A DNA stretch of 16,253 nt from an uncultured Eubacteriales bacterium (GCA_900549105.1 URND01000066.1:1-16253), one strand, 5' to 3'; counted from the stretch's first letter, positions 7,015-15,223 are shown. Program-made: numbers and translations. The notes: a model not told the origin generated them from the letters alone.

Positions 7015-8316
7015 ATGGAGATAATTAGTGTTATTGGTGTTGCTGTTGCGGTAGTGTTAATCATTATTTTAGTTATGAAGGACGTACCGATATTGCTGAC
7101 AGGTTTACTTGGCGTATTGATTTTGGCATTAACCGGCGGATTAAATTTGTATGACGCATTTATTACCAGCTATATGGGTATGTATGCCAACTATTTTGGA
7201 AAATATTTTTTAATGTTCCTGACAGGCGCTCTGCTGGGAAAAATATATGAAAGTACGGGCGCTGCCGAATCTATTGCCGTTTTGTTCGGGAAATTATTTG
7301 GGCCAAAGTGGGCGCCGCTTGCAACGGTTTTATCTGCAGGCCTTATGTGCTATGGCGGAGTAAGTCTTTTCGTTGTGGCTTTTGCGGTTTATCCAATCGC
7401 GGCAAAACTTTACAGGGAAGCAAATCTTCCGAGAAGATTTATACCTGGAGCTTTATGTTTAGGAACAGGTTCCTTTGCGATTAATTCGCCGGGTTCCCCT
7501 CAGATACACAATATTGTTCCGGGAACTATATTGGGAGATGGCCCGATGGGCGGTATGGTATTCGGTTTCATATGTTCCGGTTTTATTTTGGTAGTCGGAA
7601 TGATTTGGTATTATGCAGTAATGAACAAAGCTGTAAAAAATGGCGAGGGTTGGACCGAACCGACCGGAATGGAAGAACAGCCTTCGAGAACGGCAGACAA
7701 TCTTCCGAATTCCTGGCTTTGTTTTGTGCCGTTGGTTGCCGTTGTTGTTCTTCTGAATGTTGTCGGGCTGCCGGTTGAGGTTGCCACTTTAATCGGATGT
7801 ATTCTCGCTTTGATATTATTCTATAAATATCAGGATGAGAAACTGCTCGGAATCTTTTCAAAAGGAACCGAGGGAGCATTGCTTGCAATTACGGCTTCCT
7901 GTGCAATGGTTGGTTTCGGCGGCGTGTTGACAGCAGTTCCGGCGTATAACTTCCTGATTGAGGCATTATTAAATATGCCGGGGCCTCCGCTTTTGAGCGT
8001 GGCCATCACAACAACACTGGTATCCGGTATCACAGCATCCGGTTCATCTGCGGTTAGTATCGTAACGCCGATTCTTGGTGAACAGGTATTGGCCCTTGGC
8101 GTTCCGGCCGGAGCAATCCATCGTGTTATTACGCTTTCCTCCTGTGGTATGGATACAATGCCTCATGCAGGATATGTAGCAACGACTTTGAAGGTTGGCG
8201 GACAGGTTAGTCACAAAGAAGGTTATGGCATGATTTTCCGTATGACAGTTATTGTAACAAGTATGGCGGCGTTACTGGCAGTTGTACTGTTTACGATATT
8301 CCCGAATATGCCGTAA
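7015..8316 (+). CDS. GntP-family organic acid:proton symporter
   Basis: This 433-residue integral membrane protein has roughly eleven to thirteen hydrophobic segments from the N-terminus onward. Motifs look like those of the GntP (gluconate permease, COG2610) family, including YGGVSLFVVAFAVYPIA, SPGSPQIHNIVPGT and a C-terminal TASGSSAVSIVTPIL. Family members import sugar acids, hydroxybutyrate and similar hydroxy acids with protons. Its position between the reductase and the CoA-transferase suggests it brings in the hydroxy acid that the dehydratase consumes. It lacks the look of a lactate permease (LctP) or AtoE. Its ribosome binding site AGGAGGG (7003-7009) overlaps the TAG of the preceding gene, so the two are coupled. 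The substrate is inferred only. Confidence 0.85.
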   Translation: MEIISVIGVAVAVVLIIILVMKDVPILLTGLLGVLILALTGGLNLYDAFITSYMGMYANYFGKYFLMFLTGALLGKIYESTGAAESIAVLFGKLFGPKWAPLATVLSAGLMCYGGVSLFVVAFAVYPIAAKLYREANLPRRFIPGALCLGTGSFAINSPGSPQIHNIVPGTILGDGPMGGMVFGFICSGFILVVGMIWYYAVMNKAVKNGEGWTEPTGMEEQPSRTADNLPNSWLCFVPLVAVVVLLNVVGLPVEVATLIGCILALILFYKYQDEKLLGIFSKGTEGALLAITASCAMVGFGGVLTAVPAYNFLIEALLNMPGPPLLSVAITTTLVSGITASGSSAVSIVTPILGEQVLALGVPAGAIHRVITLSSCGMDTMPHAGYVATTLKVGGQVSHKEGYGMIFRMTVIVTSMAALLAVVLFTIFPNMP

Positions 8317-8344
8317 GAGATAGAGTGAAAGGAAGTATATAGAT

Positions 8345-9907
8345 ATGAGTAAAGTTATGACAGCTCAGGAAGCAGTTGATATGGTTAAAGATGGCATGTC
8401 ATTTGCCATTTCCGGTTTCGGTACATTTGGCCTGCCGGAAGACTTATTATGCACCCTTGAACAAAAGTTTTTAGAAACAGGCAGTCCAAAGAATTTATCT
8501 TTATTTTATGCGGGGGCGCCAGGAGCGCGTGAAAAGCATGGAGGAAATCATCTGGGCCACAAAGGATTGCTGAGACGTATTCATGGAGGTCATTTGGATT
8601 TGAATCGTAAACTGGCGGCATTATGTTCAGAAAATGCGCTGCCGGTGTTTATGGTTCCGCAGGATGTCAATGTTCATCTGTTAAGAGCGATTGCCAACGG
8701 TGATCCGGGGACGTTGACAAAAATCGGATTGAAAACTTATGCGGACCCGCGTGTTGACGGATGCCGTGCGAACCAGGCAGCCTGGGATTGTAAAGAAGAA
8801 GTTGTTGAGCTGATTGTTATTGATGGAAAGGAATATCTTCTGTATAAATCTTTCCCAATTGATATTTGTTTTATTAAAGGGACAACAGCCGATGAAGACG
8901 GAAATATTACGCTGGAATCGGAGGCGACGCTGAATGCCGTGTTTGAACTGGCGGCGGCGACACATAACAGCGGCGGAAAAGTTATTTGCCAGGTAGACCG
9001 TCTGGCGGCGAACGGCTCTTTAAACGCGAAAGATGTTAAAGTTCCGGGATTGCTTGTTGACGCAGTGGTTGTCGGAGCGCCGGAACGGTCGCTTCAATCC
9101 TATGCTGTACCGTATAATCCTGCATTTTCAGCAGAATTAAAGGTGCCGGTGGATGTTAAAAAAGAGGCGGAACCTTTGAGCCTGAAAAAAATCATAGCAA
9201 GAAGAGGCGCCATGGAAATAAAGAAAAATGCCTTTGTTAATTTTGGCATCGGCGTGCCACAGTTGGTAGCCAGCGTTCTCGATGAAGAAGGTTTGGCGGA
9301 TAAAGTCATAACATCTGTGGAATCCGGCGTTATCGGCGGTGTCCCATCCGGCGGATTAGCGATGGGCTCGGCGATGAATCCGGTGGCTATCATCAAGCAT
9401 CCGGAAATGTTTGATTTATATCATGGAGGCGCATTGGCTGCGGACTTTTTGGGAGCAGCAGAATTTGATGAACACGGTAATGTCAACGTTACAAAATTTA
9501 ATGGAAAATCCGTTGGACCAGGCGGATTTTTGGGAATTTCCCAGCCAACGCCAAAGGTTTGTTTCTGCGGTACATTTACAGCCGGAAAATCTCAGATAGA
9601 GATTAAAGACGGCAAGTTACATATCATTAAAGACGGCGATGTCATCAAATTTAAGAAAAATGTTGAACAGATTACTTTCTCCGGGGAATATGCGCAGGAA
9701 ATGGGACAGGAAGTTTTCTTCCTGACAGAGAGAGCTGTACTGAAACTGGTGAAAGAAGGGGTTATGGTCACTGAGATTGCACCGGGAGTTGATTTGGAAA
9801 AAGACATTATCGCCCACATGGGATTTGTTCCGCTGGTGGCAAAAGATTTGAAACTTATGGACGAACGTATTTTCAGACCGGAAAAAATGGGACTGGAGTT
9901 ACTTTAA
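8345..9907 (+). CDS. pct: Fused family I CoA-transferase (propionate CoA-transferase type)
   Basis: This 520-residue protein has both halves of a family I CoA-transferase in one chain. The N-terminal half carries KFLETGSPKNLSLFYAG, and the C-terminal half carries SVESGVIGGVPSGG with the active-site Glu at 326. Length and motifs follow Pct of the acrylate pathway and related acetate/acetoacetate CoA-transferases. It should move CoA from acetyl-CoA, or from the acyl-CoA end product, onto the incoming hydroxy acid, forming a glutamyl-CoA thioester intermediate. It lies directly before the dehydratase genes, so the 2-hydroxyacyl-CoA is the likely product. No acid kinase or phosphotransacylase is present, so this enzyme probably also releases the final acid. 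The 28-bp gap from the permease contains AAAGGAAG at 8328-8335. Confidence 0.92.
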   Translation: MSKVMTAQEAVDMVKDGMSFAISGFGTFGLPEDLLCTLEQKFLETGSPKNLSLFYAGAPGAREKHGGNHLGHKGLLRRIHGGHLDLNRKLAALCSENALPVFMVPQDVNVHLLRAIANGDPGTLTKIGLKTYADPRVDGCRANQAAWDCKEEVVELIVIDGKEYLLYKSFPIDICFIKGTTADEDGNITLESEATLNAVFELAAATHNSGGKVICQVDRLAANGSLNAKDVKVPGLLVDAVVVGAPERSLQSYAVPYNPAFSAELKVPVDVKKEAEPLSLKKIIARRGAMEIKKNAFVNFGIGVPQLVASVLDEEGLADKVITSVESGVIGGVPSGGLAMGSAMNPVAIIKHPEMFDLYHGGALAADFLGAAEFDEHGNVNVTKFNGKSVGPGGFLGISQPTPKVCFCGTFTAGKSQIEIKDGKLHIIKDGDVIKFKKNVEQITFSGEYAQEMGQEVFFLTERAVLKLVKEGVMVTEIAPGVDLEKDIIAHMGFVPLVAKDLKLMDERIFRPEKMGLELL

Positions 9908-9928
9908 AAAAGAGATGGAGGGAAAATT

Positions 9929-11158
9929 ATGGTTGAGACAAAGAAAAGCTCAAAACAGATTATGAATGAAATGATCGCGGCGACATATAAACGCGCTGCA
10001 GCAGCGAAGGCTGCCGGAAAACCGGTTTGTTGGGCGACAGGTATTGCACCTCAGGAAGTATTGACTGCTATGGATATCGCGACAGTGTATCCGGAAAACT
10101 TTGGTGCGGCTATGGGTGCAAAACACTTTTCGGGACATTTTTGTGAAGTGGCCGAAGCAGAAGGTTATTCCATTGATATCTGTTCCTATGCGAGAAATCA
10201 CTTTGGCTATATAAAGGAAGGATGTCATGTCGATGATTTGGCAAATCTTCCGATGCCGGATATGGTTCTCTGCTGCAGCAATACATGCGGTACTGTTATC
10301 AAATGGTATGAAAACCTGGCTAAAGAGCTGAATGTTCCGTGCCTCTTCTTTGACACACCGTTTGTATATCATGAAGGAAAAGCGACGGCACATCAGGTGA
10401 AATACATGGAAGGCGAAATTTATCGGATCATTGACCAGCTTGAAGAAATTACAGGCAATAAATTTGATTATGATAAATTTAAACGCGTTATGGAAATTTC
10501 TATGGAAACGGGTGAAGCCTGGATGCGCGCAATCAGCGTATCAAAATACACACCGTCACCAATTTGCGGTTTTGATATGTTCAATTATATGGGCGTTATG
10601 GTATGTGACCGCGGTACAGAGGCGGCCAGAGATTTATTCAATCTGTGGTATGAAGAATCTATGGAAAAGGTTGCAAAGGGTGAAGGCCCATGGAAGGACC
10701 AGGAAGAAAAATATCGTATTCTCTGGGATGGAATCGCTTGCTGGCCACAGCTTAATCTTACATATAAAATGCTGAAAAAATTTGGTATTAACATGGTTGC
10801 ATCGAATTATCCGCGCTGCTGGATGCTGGATTACACTGAGCCGACAATTGCGGCAATGGCCAGAGCTTATGCAGAAAATATTCCAATGAACAGGGATATT
10901 CCATTTGATTACAATGCAACAAAAGAGACGGCTTCCACCTATAATCTTGACGGCATGATTTCACATTCCAATAGAAGCTGTAAGCCGATGGATTTCAAAC
11001 AGTTTGAAGTAAGACGGGGAATCATGGAAGAAGTTGGCCTGCCATCCTGTATTTTCGATGGTGACCAGACAGACCCGAAGGTATTCTCAGAAGCCCAGTT
11101 TGAAACCCGTTTACAGGCTTTAGTTGAAATTATGGAAAAGAATAAAGGAAATAAATAA
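9929..11158 (+). CDS. hadB: (R)-2-hydroxyacyl-CoA dehydratase alpha subunit
   Basis: This 409-residue protein closely resembles HadB/FldB/LcdA alpha subunits. Shared stretches include GYSIDICSYARNHFG, NTCGTVIKWYENL, SNRSCK and FDGDQTDPKVF. Cys85, Cys120 and Cys351 line up, by my recollection of Clostridioides difficile HadB, with the [4Fe-4S] ligands of that enzyme. With the beta subunit it removes water from a 2-hydroxyacyl-CoA by a ketyl-radical mechanism to give a trans-2-enoyl-CoA, an unusual dehydration because the lost proton is not acidic. It is oxygen-sensitive and needs the activator encoded at 12333. Substrate range in this family runs from lactoyl-CoA to aryllactoyl-CoA, so the substrate is open. 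A GGAGGG site at 9917-9922 precedes the ATG. Confidence 0.95.
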   Translation: MVETKKSSKQIMNEMIAATYKRAAAAKAAGKPVCWATGIAPQEVLTAMDIATVYPENFGAAMGAKHFSGHFCEVAEAEGYSIDICSYARNHFGYIKEGCHVDDLANLPMPDMVLCCSNTCGTVIKWYENLAKELNVPCLFFDTPFVYHEGKATAHQVKYMEGEIYRIIDQLEEITGNKFDYDKFKRVMEISMETGEAWMRAISVSKYTPSPICGFDMFNYMGVMVCDRGTEAARDLFNLWYEESMEKVAKGEGPWKDQEEKYRILWDGIACWPQLNLTYKMLKKFGINMVASNYPRCWMLDYTEPTIAAMARAYAENIPMNRDIPFDYNATKETASTYNLDGMISHSNRSCKPMDFKQFEVRRGIMEEVGLPSCIFDGDQTDPKVFSEAQFETRLQALVEIMEKNKGNK

Positions 11159-11163
11159 GGAGG
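11157..11163 (+). promoter_or_regulatory. Ribosome binding site for the dehydratase beta subunit
   Basis: AAGGAGG overlaps the TAA of the alpha-subunit gene. It lies 4 bp before an ATG at 11168 and 10 bp before an in-frame ATG at 11174. The later one has the more normal spacing. Confidence 0.6.
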
Positions 11164-11173
11164 TTTAATGATT

Positions 11174-12298
11174 ATGAAATATACAGAAATAATTCAGGAA
11201 CTTATTTCGGCGGCCATGAGTCCGAAAAAGACGGTTGTCCGTTCAATGAAGGAAACCGGTAAAAAAGCAATCGGCATCTCCCCTGTATATGGCCCGGATG
11301 AGGTTGTGTATGCGGCTGGCTGTCTTCCGATTGGCCTTTGGGGCGGCCATACAGAATTTGAAATGGCTGATAAATATCTCCAGAGTTTTTGCTGCAGCGT
11401 TATTCGTGCGAATCTTGAGTACGGCTTAAAAGGCGATTACAATATGCTCTCTGCAGTTGTCGGAAACAGTTTTTGTGACGCGTTAAAGGGGTTTATGAAA
11501 AACTGGCCTTATGGTATTCAGCATATTCCGGTTATCCCGTGCATTTATCCTCAGAATAGAATTCCGGCCGGCGAGGAGTATTTGATTGAAGAGTTAAAAT
11601 TCTTTAAAGAAAGACTGGAGAAGCTTCTGGATGTCACTGTGACAGAAGAAGATTTGGAAAATGCCGTTAAAGTTTATGATGAATATCGTGAAGCATGCCG
11701 GCGTTTTACAGCTATCGTGCCGGATTATCCAAAGACTTTAAATCCAAAAACACGGCATTTCATCTTAAAAGCAGCCCAGTTTATGGATAAGAAGGATTAT
11801 ACGGTAAAATTAAATGCATTAGTTGACGATTTGACCAAATGTCCAAAAGAAGAAATGGACGGCTTTAAGGTAATACTCACAGGTATTATGGTTGATGCGG
11901 AAGCTTATCTGGATGCTCTGGTTGAAAATGATATTATCGTTGTTGCCGATGATCTGATGCAGGAGAGCAGACAATTCTGCACAAAAACAAGGGAACATGG
12001 AACCGCGCTGGAGAAGATTGCCGGACGGTATATGGATATTAAGAGCAGCGCCCTTGTTTATGATGAGAAAAAGGGACGCGGACAGATGCTTGTGGATATG
12101 GTAAAAGAATTTAATGCGGACGCAGTTATTTATGCCCAGATGAAATTCTGTGAAATGGAAGAATTTGATTATCCGCTTGTTAAAGAGGATATTCAGAAAG
12201 CAGGAGTTAAACTTTTGTATATTGAATCTGACCAGCAGGTAGATGCATCCGGGCAGTTGTCCAATCGTATTCAGGCATTTGTGGAAATAAACAAGTAA
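11174..12298 (+). CDS. hadC: (R)-2-hydroxyacyl-CoA dehydratase beta subunit
   Basis: This 374-residue protein (376 if translation starts at 11168) matches the HadC/FldC/LcdB pattern. It has GKKAIGISPVYGPDEVVYAAG near the N-terminus, then LPIGLWGGHTEFEMADKYLQ, VVADDLMQESRQFCTK, and MKFCEMEEFDYPLV near the C-terminus. Conserved cysteines at about 73/74, 101 and 326 are candidates for cluster ligands. It forms the heterodimeric dehydratase with the upstream alpha subunit. The genes abut, with the ribosome binding site inside the alpha stop region, as expected for a stoichiometric complex. Confidence 0.95.
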   Translation: MKYTEIIQELISAAMSPKKTVVRSMKETGKKAIGISPVYGPDEVVYAAGCLPIGLWGGHTEFEMADKYLQSFCCSVIRANLEYGLKGDYNMLSAVVGNSFCDALKGFMKNWPYGIQHIPVIPCIYPQNRIPAGEEYLIEELKFFKERLEKLLDVTVTEEDLENAVKVYDEYREACRRFTAIVPDYPKTLNPKTRHFILKAAQFMDKKDYTVKLNALVDDLTKCPKEEMDGFKVILTGIMVDAEAYLDALVENDIIVVADDLMQESRQFCTKTREHGTALEKIAGRYMDIKSSALVYDEKKGRGQMLVDMVKEFNADAVIYAQMKFCEMEEFDYPLVKEDIQKAGVKLLYIESDQQVDASGQLSNRIQAFVEINK

Positions 12299-12317
12299 TC
12301 GAAAAGAAATATTGAAC

Positions 12318-12324
12318 AAAGGAG
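12318..12324 (+). promoter_or_regulatory. Ribosome binding site that sets the activator start
   Basis: AAAGGAG lies 8 bp before the ATG at 12333. A TTG at 12312 opens the same frame but falls upstream of this site, so it is not the start. Confidence 0.8.
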
Positions 12325-12332
12325 CAGAAAAT

Positions 12333-13115
12333 ATGTTTTTAGGAATAGATATTGGTTCATCTTCATCAAAAATTGCAATTATCGATATGAATCAGAACAT
12401 TTTGTATCAAAAGGCTGTCAATGTGGGAACGGGAAGTAACGCTATCGAAAAAATGCGTGAACAGGCGTTAGCGCATGTGGGGTGTCAGGAGAAGGATGTT
12501 TTGTACACGATTGTGACAGGTTATGGCAGAAAAATGTACAGGGATGCAGATACACAGATAACGGAAATATCTTGTCATGCCAAAGGAACATATTTTCTGT
12601 TTCCTGATGTGCGTACAGTCATCGATATTGGAGGCCAGGACTCGAAGGTTATCCGTGTAGGAGAGGACGGACATGCGGAGGATTTTGTTATGAATGACAA
12701 ATGTGCTGCAGGTACCGGGCGTTTCCTCGAGGTAATGGCGCGGGTGCTCGGCTGTGATATTAATACATTATCCGAGGTTGCTGAAAAATCTGAATCCGGT
12801 GTGACTATCAGCAGTACCTGCACGGTATTTGCGGAATCTGAGGTTATATCCCAGTTATCTATCGGAAGTAAACGGGAGGATGTTGCATTAGGAGCCCATA
12901 TTTCGGTGGCAAAGCGTGTCAGCGGTCAGGCCAAACGTGTGGGCGTATTGCCGGGAGTCGCGATGACAGGGGGAGTAGCGCTCAACAAAAATATGGTGAA
13001 GGTACTCAGCAATGAAATCGGATACCCGATATCAGTCCCGGAAAGTCCGCAGACGATTGGAGCTTTGGGAGCGGCGCTGTACGCACGGGAAAAGTATCTG
13101 GCAAAATGTAAATAA
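12333..13115 (+). CDS. hadI: 2-Hydroxyacyl-CoA dehydratase activator (ATP-dependent [4Fe-4S] reductase)
   Basis: This 260-residue protein belongs to the ASKHA-fold activators HgdC/HadI/LcdC. The phosphate-binding motif GIDIGSSSSK lies at 4-13, followed by IDIGGQDSKVI. NDKCAAGTGRFLEVMA gives Cys124, and STCTVFAESEV gives Cys163. The 39-residue spacing of these cysteines equals that of Cys127 and Cys166 in Acidaminococcus HgdC. The homodimer shares one [4Fe-4S] cluster between subunits. It hydrolyses ATP to push one low-potential electron into the dehydratase, after which the enzyme turns over many times. It directly follows the two dehydratase genes. A stand-alone reductant such as ferredoxin or flavodoxin is not encoded in the window; EtfAB-made reduced ferredoxin could serve. 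Confidence 0.96.
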   Translation: MFLGIDIGSSSSKIAIIDMNQNILYQKAVNVGTGSNAIEKMREQALAHVGCQEKDVLYTIVTGYGRKMYRDADTQITEISCHAKGTYFLFPDVRTVIDIGGQDSKVIRVGEDGHAEDFVMNDKCAAGTGRFLEVMARVLGCDINTLSEVAEKSESGVTISSTCTVFAESEVISQLSIGSKREDVALGAHISVAKRVSGQAKRVGVLPGVAMTGGVALNKNMVKVLSNEIGYPISVPESPQTIGALGAALYAREKYLAKCK

Positions 13116-13150
13116 AAGGAGAAGGGTATATTATTCTGGGAGGAAAAGGG

Positions 13151-14344
13151 ATGAAAGAAGTAGTTATCGTCAGCGCAGCCAGAACACCATTTGGGAAAAT
13201 GGGCGGTGCGTTGAAACCGTTAAAGGCAACGGACCTTGGCGGTATGGCAATTAAAGACGCCTTGCGGCGCGCCGGAATTGAAGGAAGCCAGGTGGATGAA
13301 GTTATTTATGGCATGGTCGTTCCTGCGGGGCAGGGGCAGATTCCGGGCCGTCAGGCTTCTGTGAAGGGTGGAATTCCACATGATGTTCCAGTGGTAACGA
13401 TTAATAAAGTCTGCGGTTCCGCGTTAAAAGCGGTGACTTTGGGGGCTCAGATAATTAAAGCCGGAGATGCAGATATTATTGTTGCCGGAGGCATGGAAAG
13501 TATGAGCAATATTCCATATGTACTTGAGAACATGCGGTGGGGCGCCCGGATGAATGATGTAAAGGCGAAAGATGCGATGGTACTGGATGGTTTGTGGTGT
13601 CCGGAAAATGATGTACATATGGCAGTCATCGGCGGACAGGTGGCATCTGAGTATAATATCACGCGGGAAATGCAGGATGCCTGGGCTTTGAGAAGCCAGA
13701 AACGCTGGGCAGAAGGAGAAAGCCAGAATAAATTTGATGATGAACGGTTTGCAGTCGAGGTTCCGGGAGTAAAAGGAAAAAGTACAATTGTCACAAAGGA
13801 TGAAGCGCCGAGGCCGGATACATCCATGGAAGGACTTTCAAAGCTTCCGCCATTGTTTGTGAAGGACGGTACTGTCACGGCGGGAAATGCACCGGGGACA
13901 AACGACGGAGCATCTGCCATTGTTTTAATGAGCCGCGAAAAAGCAGAAGCTCTCGGCGCGCCAGTTTTGGCTACAATCAAAGGGTATGCACAGGCTTCCA
14001 GGGAATCGCGATATATTGCGACTGTTCCGGGACTGGCAATCCAGAAGCTGATGGAGAAAAATAATTTGACAACAAAGGACTTTGATTTGATGGAAATCAA
14101 TGAAGCCTTTGCCGCAGTCCCTTTAGTAAGCTGTCTTGGGATTTTGAAAATGAGTGAAGAAGAAATGGATAAAAAGGTTAATGTCAACGGGGGCGCTGTC
14201 GCAGTAGGACATCCGATTGGGGCAACAGGTGCCAGAATTTTAATGACGTTAATTTATGAACTCAGACGTTCCGGCAAGAAGAGCGGTGTTGCGGCAATTT
14301 GTTCAGGAATGGCCCAGGGCGATGCCGTTTGGATTGAAGTATAA
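13151..14344 (+). CDS. thl: Thiolase (acetyl-CoA C-acetyltransferase type)
   Basis: This 397-residue protein is a full-length thiolase. The nucleophilic cysteine is Cys88 in NKVCGSALKAV. NEAFAAV is present, His354 lies in GGAVAVGHPIGATGARI, and the second acid/base cysteine is Cys384. It either cleaves a 3-ketoacyl-CoA with CoA to acetyl-CoA plus a shorter acyl-CoA, or runs the condensation. The C-terminal loop reads CSGMAQGDA where most thiolases have a glycine-rich CIGGGxG, an oddity that may affect substrate choice. It is preceded by GGGAGG (13138-13143), 7 bp before the ATG, and followed 17 bp later by the 3-hydroxyacyl-CoA dehydrogenase gene that makes its substrate. Confidence 0.95.
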   Translation: MKEVVIVSAARTPFGKMGGALKPLKATDLGGMAIKDALRRAGIEGSQVDEVIYGMVVPAGQGQIPGRQASVKGGIPHDVPVVTINKVCGSALKAVTLGAQIIKAGDADIIVAGGMESMSNIPYVLENMRWGARMNDVKAKDAMVLDGLWCPENDVHMAVIGGQVASEYNITREMQDAWALRSQKRWAEGESQNKFDDERFAVEVPGVKGKSTIVTKDEAPRPDTSMEGLSKLPPLFVKDGTVTAGNAPGTNDGASAIVLMSREKAEALGAPVLATIKGYAQASRESRYIATVPGLAIQKLMEKNNLTTKDFDLMEINEAFAAVPLVSCLGILKMSEEEMDKKVNVNGGAVAVGHPIGATGARILMTLIYELRRSGKKSGVAAICSGMAQGDAVWIEV

Positions 14345-14361
14345 ACAGGAGGTGACTGGCT

Positions 14362-15210
14362 ATGAGTATAAAAAAAGCAATGGTTATTGGCGCAGGACAG
14401 ATGGGCGGCGGTATTGCCCAGGTTTTGGCGGCGGCAGGGATAGAGACTTATCTGAATGATATTAGCCTGGAAATTGTCAATAATCGATTAGAATTTATTG
14501 GGAAGCTTCTCGATAAGGATATATCTAAAGGAAAAATCGATGAAAAGAAGAAAAAAGAAACCATGAAAAATCTGATTCCGTCGAATGGCTTGGAGGACGC
14601 AAAAGACTGCGATATTGTTGTTGAGGCAATTATTGAAAATATGGAAATCAAGAGCAGTACATTTGAAAAACTCGATCAGATATGTAAGGAATCCTGCATC
14701 CTTGCGACAAACACCTCATCGCTGCCGATTACGGAAATTGCTGCAGTGACTAAACGGCCTGAAAAAGTGATTGGCATGCATTTTATGAATCCGGTGCCGG
14801 TTATGAAATTGGTAGAAATTATTCGCGGACTGGCTACTTCAGATGAAACCTATCAGGTAATCAGAGATTTGACGCAGAAGCTGAACAAGACACCGGTGGA
14901 AGTGCGGGATGTTCCGGGTTTTGTTTCAAACAGAGTACTCCAGATGATGATTAATGAAGCGATTTATTGTCTCTATGAAGGCGTTGCTTCTGTAGAGGAT
15001 ATTGATGCAGTGCTTAAACTTGGAATGAATCACCCGATGGGGCCATTGCAATTGGCTGATTTTATCGGACTGGATACAGTGCTTGCTATTATGGAAGTTA
15101 TGTATGAGGGCTATGCAGACTGTAAATACCGTCCATGCCCGCTTCTTCGGCAATATGTGAAGGCCGGATGGCTTGGGAAGAAAAGTGGAAGAGGATTTTA
15201 TACATATTAA
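14362..15210 (+). CDS. hbd: 3-Hydroxyacyl-CoA (3-hydroxybutyryl-CoA) dehydrogenase
   Basis: This 282-residue protein has the standard length of clostridial Hbd. An N-terminal Rossmann motif GAGQMGGGIAQ begins at residue 10. NTSSLPITEIA contains Ser119/120, and GMHFMNPVPVMKLVEII supplies the His140-Glu152 catalytic pair. VPGFVSNRV contains Asn190, and the C-terminal helical domain ends GWLGKKSGRGFYTY. It interconverts (S)-3-hydroxyacyl-CoA and 3-ketoacyl-CoA with NAD(P)H. AGGAGG (14347-14352) lies 9 bp before the ATG. It ends the compact operon, and a hairpin-rich gap follows. Confidence 0.96.
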   Translation: MSIKKAMVIGAGQMGGGIAQVLAAAGIETYLNDISLEIVNNRLEFIGKLLDKDISKGKIDEKKKKETMKNLIPSNGLEDAKDCDIVVEAIIENMEIKSSTFEKLDQICKESCILATNTSSLPITEIAAVTKRPEKVIGMHFMNPVPVMKLVEIIRGLATSDETYQVIRDLTQKLNKTPVEVRDVPGFVSNRVLQMMINEAIYCLYEGVASVEDIDAVLKLGMNHPMGPLQLADFIGLDTVLAIMEVMYEGYADCKYRPCPLLRQYVKAGWLGKKSGRGFYTY

Positions 15211-15223
15211 ATAAAAAACAAGG

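Noticed and set aside
9950..10393. Long antisense ORFs opposite the dehydratase and other genes (also 13447-14187, 11819-12319, 6582-7064 and 4018-4551)
   Set aside because: Each lies wholly or mostly opposite a gene with clear motifs, lacks a convincing ribosome binding site, and gives low-complexity, unrecognisable protein.
12312..12332. TTG start for the dehydratase activator
   Set aside because: The AAAGGAG site lies downstream of this TTG and 8 bp before the ATG at 12333, where the family's N-terminal motif begins.
9929..13115. 2-Hydroxyglutaryl-CoA dehydratase (glutamate fermentation) as the function
   Set aside because: No glutaconyl-CoA decarboxylase or glutaconate CoA-transferase pair is present, and the subunits look closer to HadBC/LcdAB-type proteins. 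Some uncertainty remains without a phylogeny.
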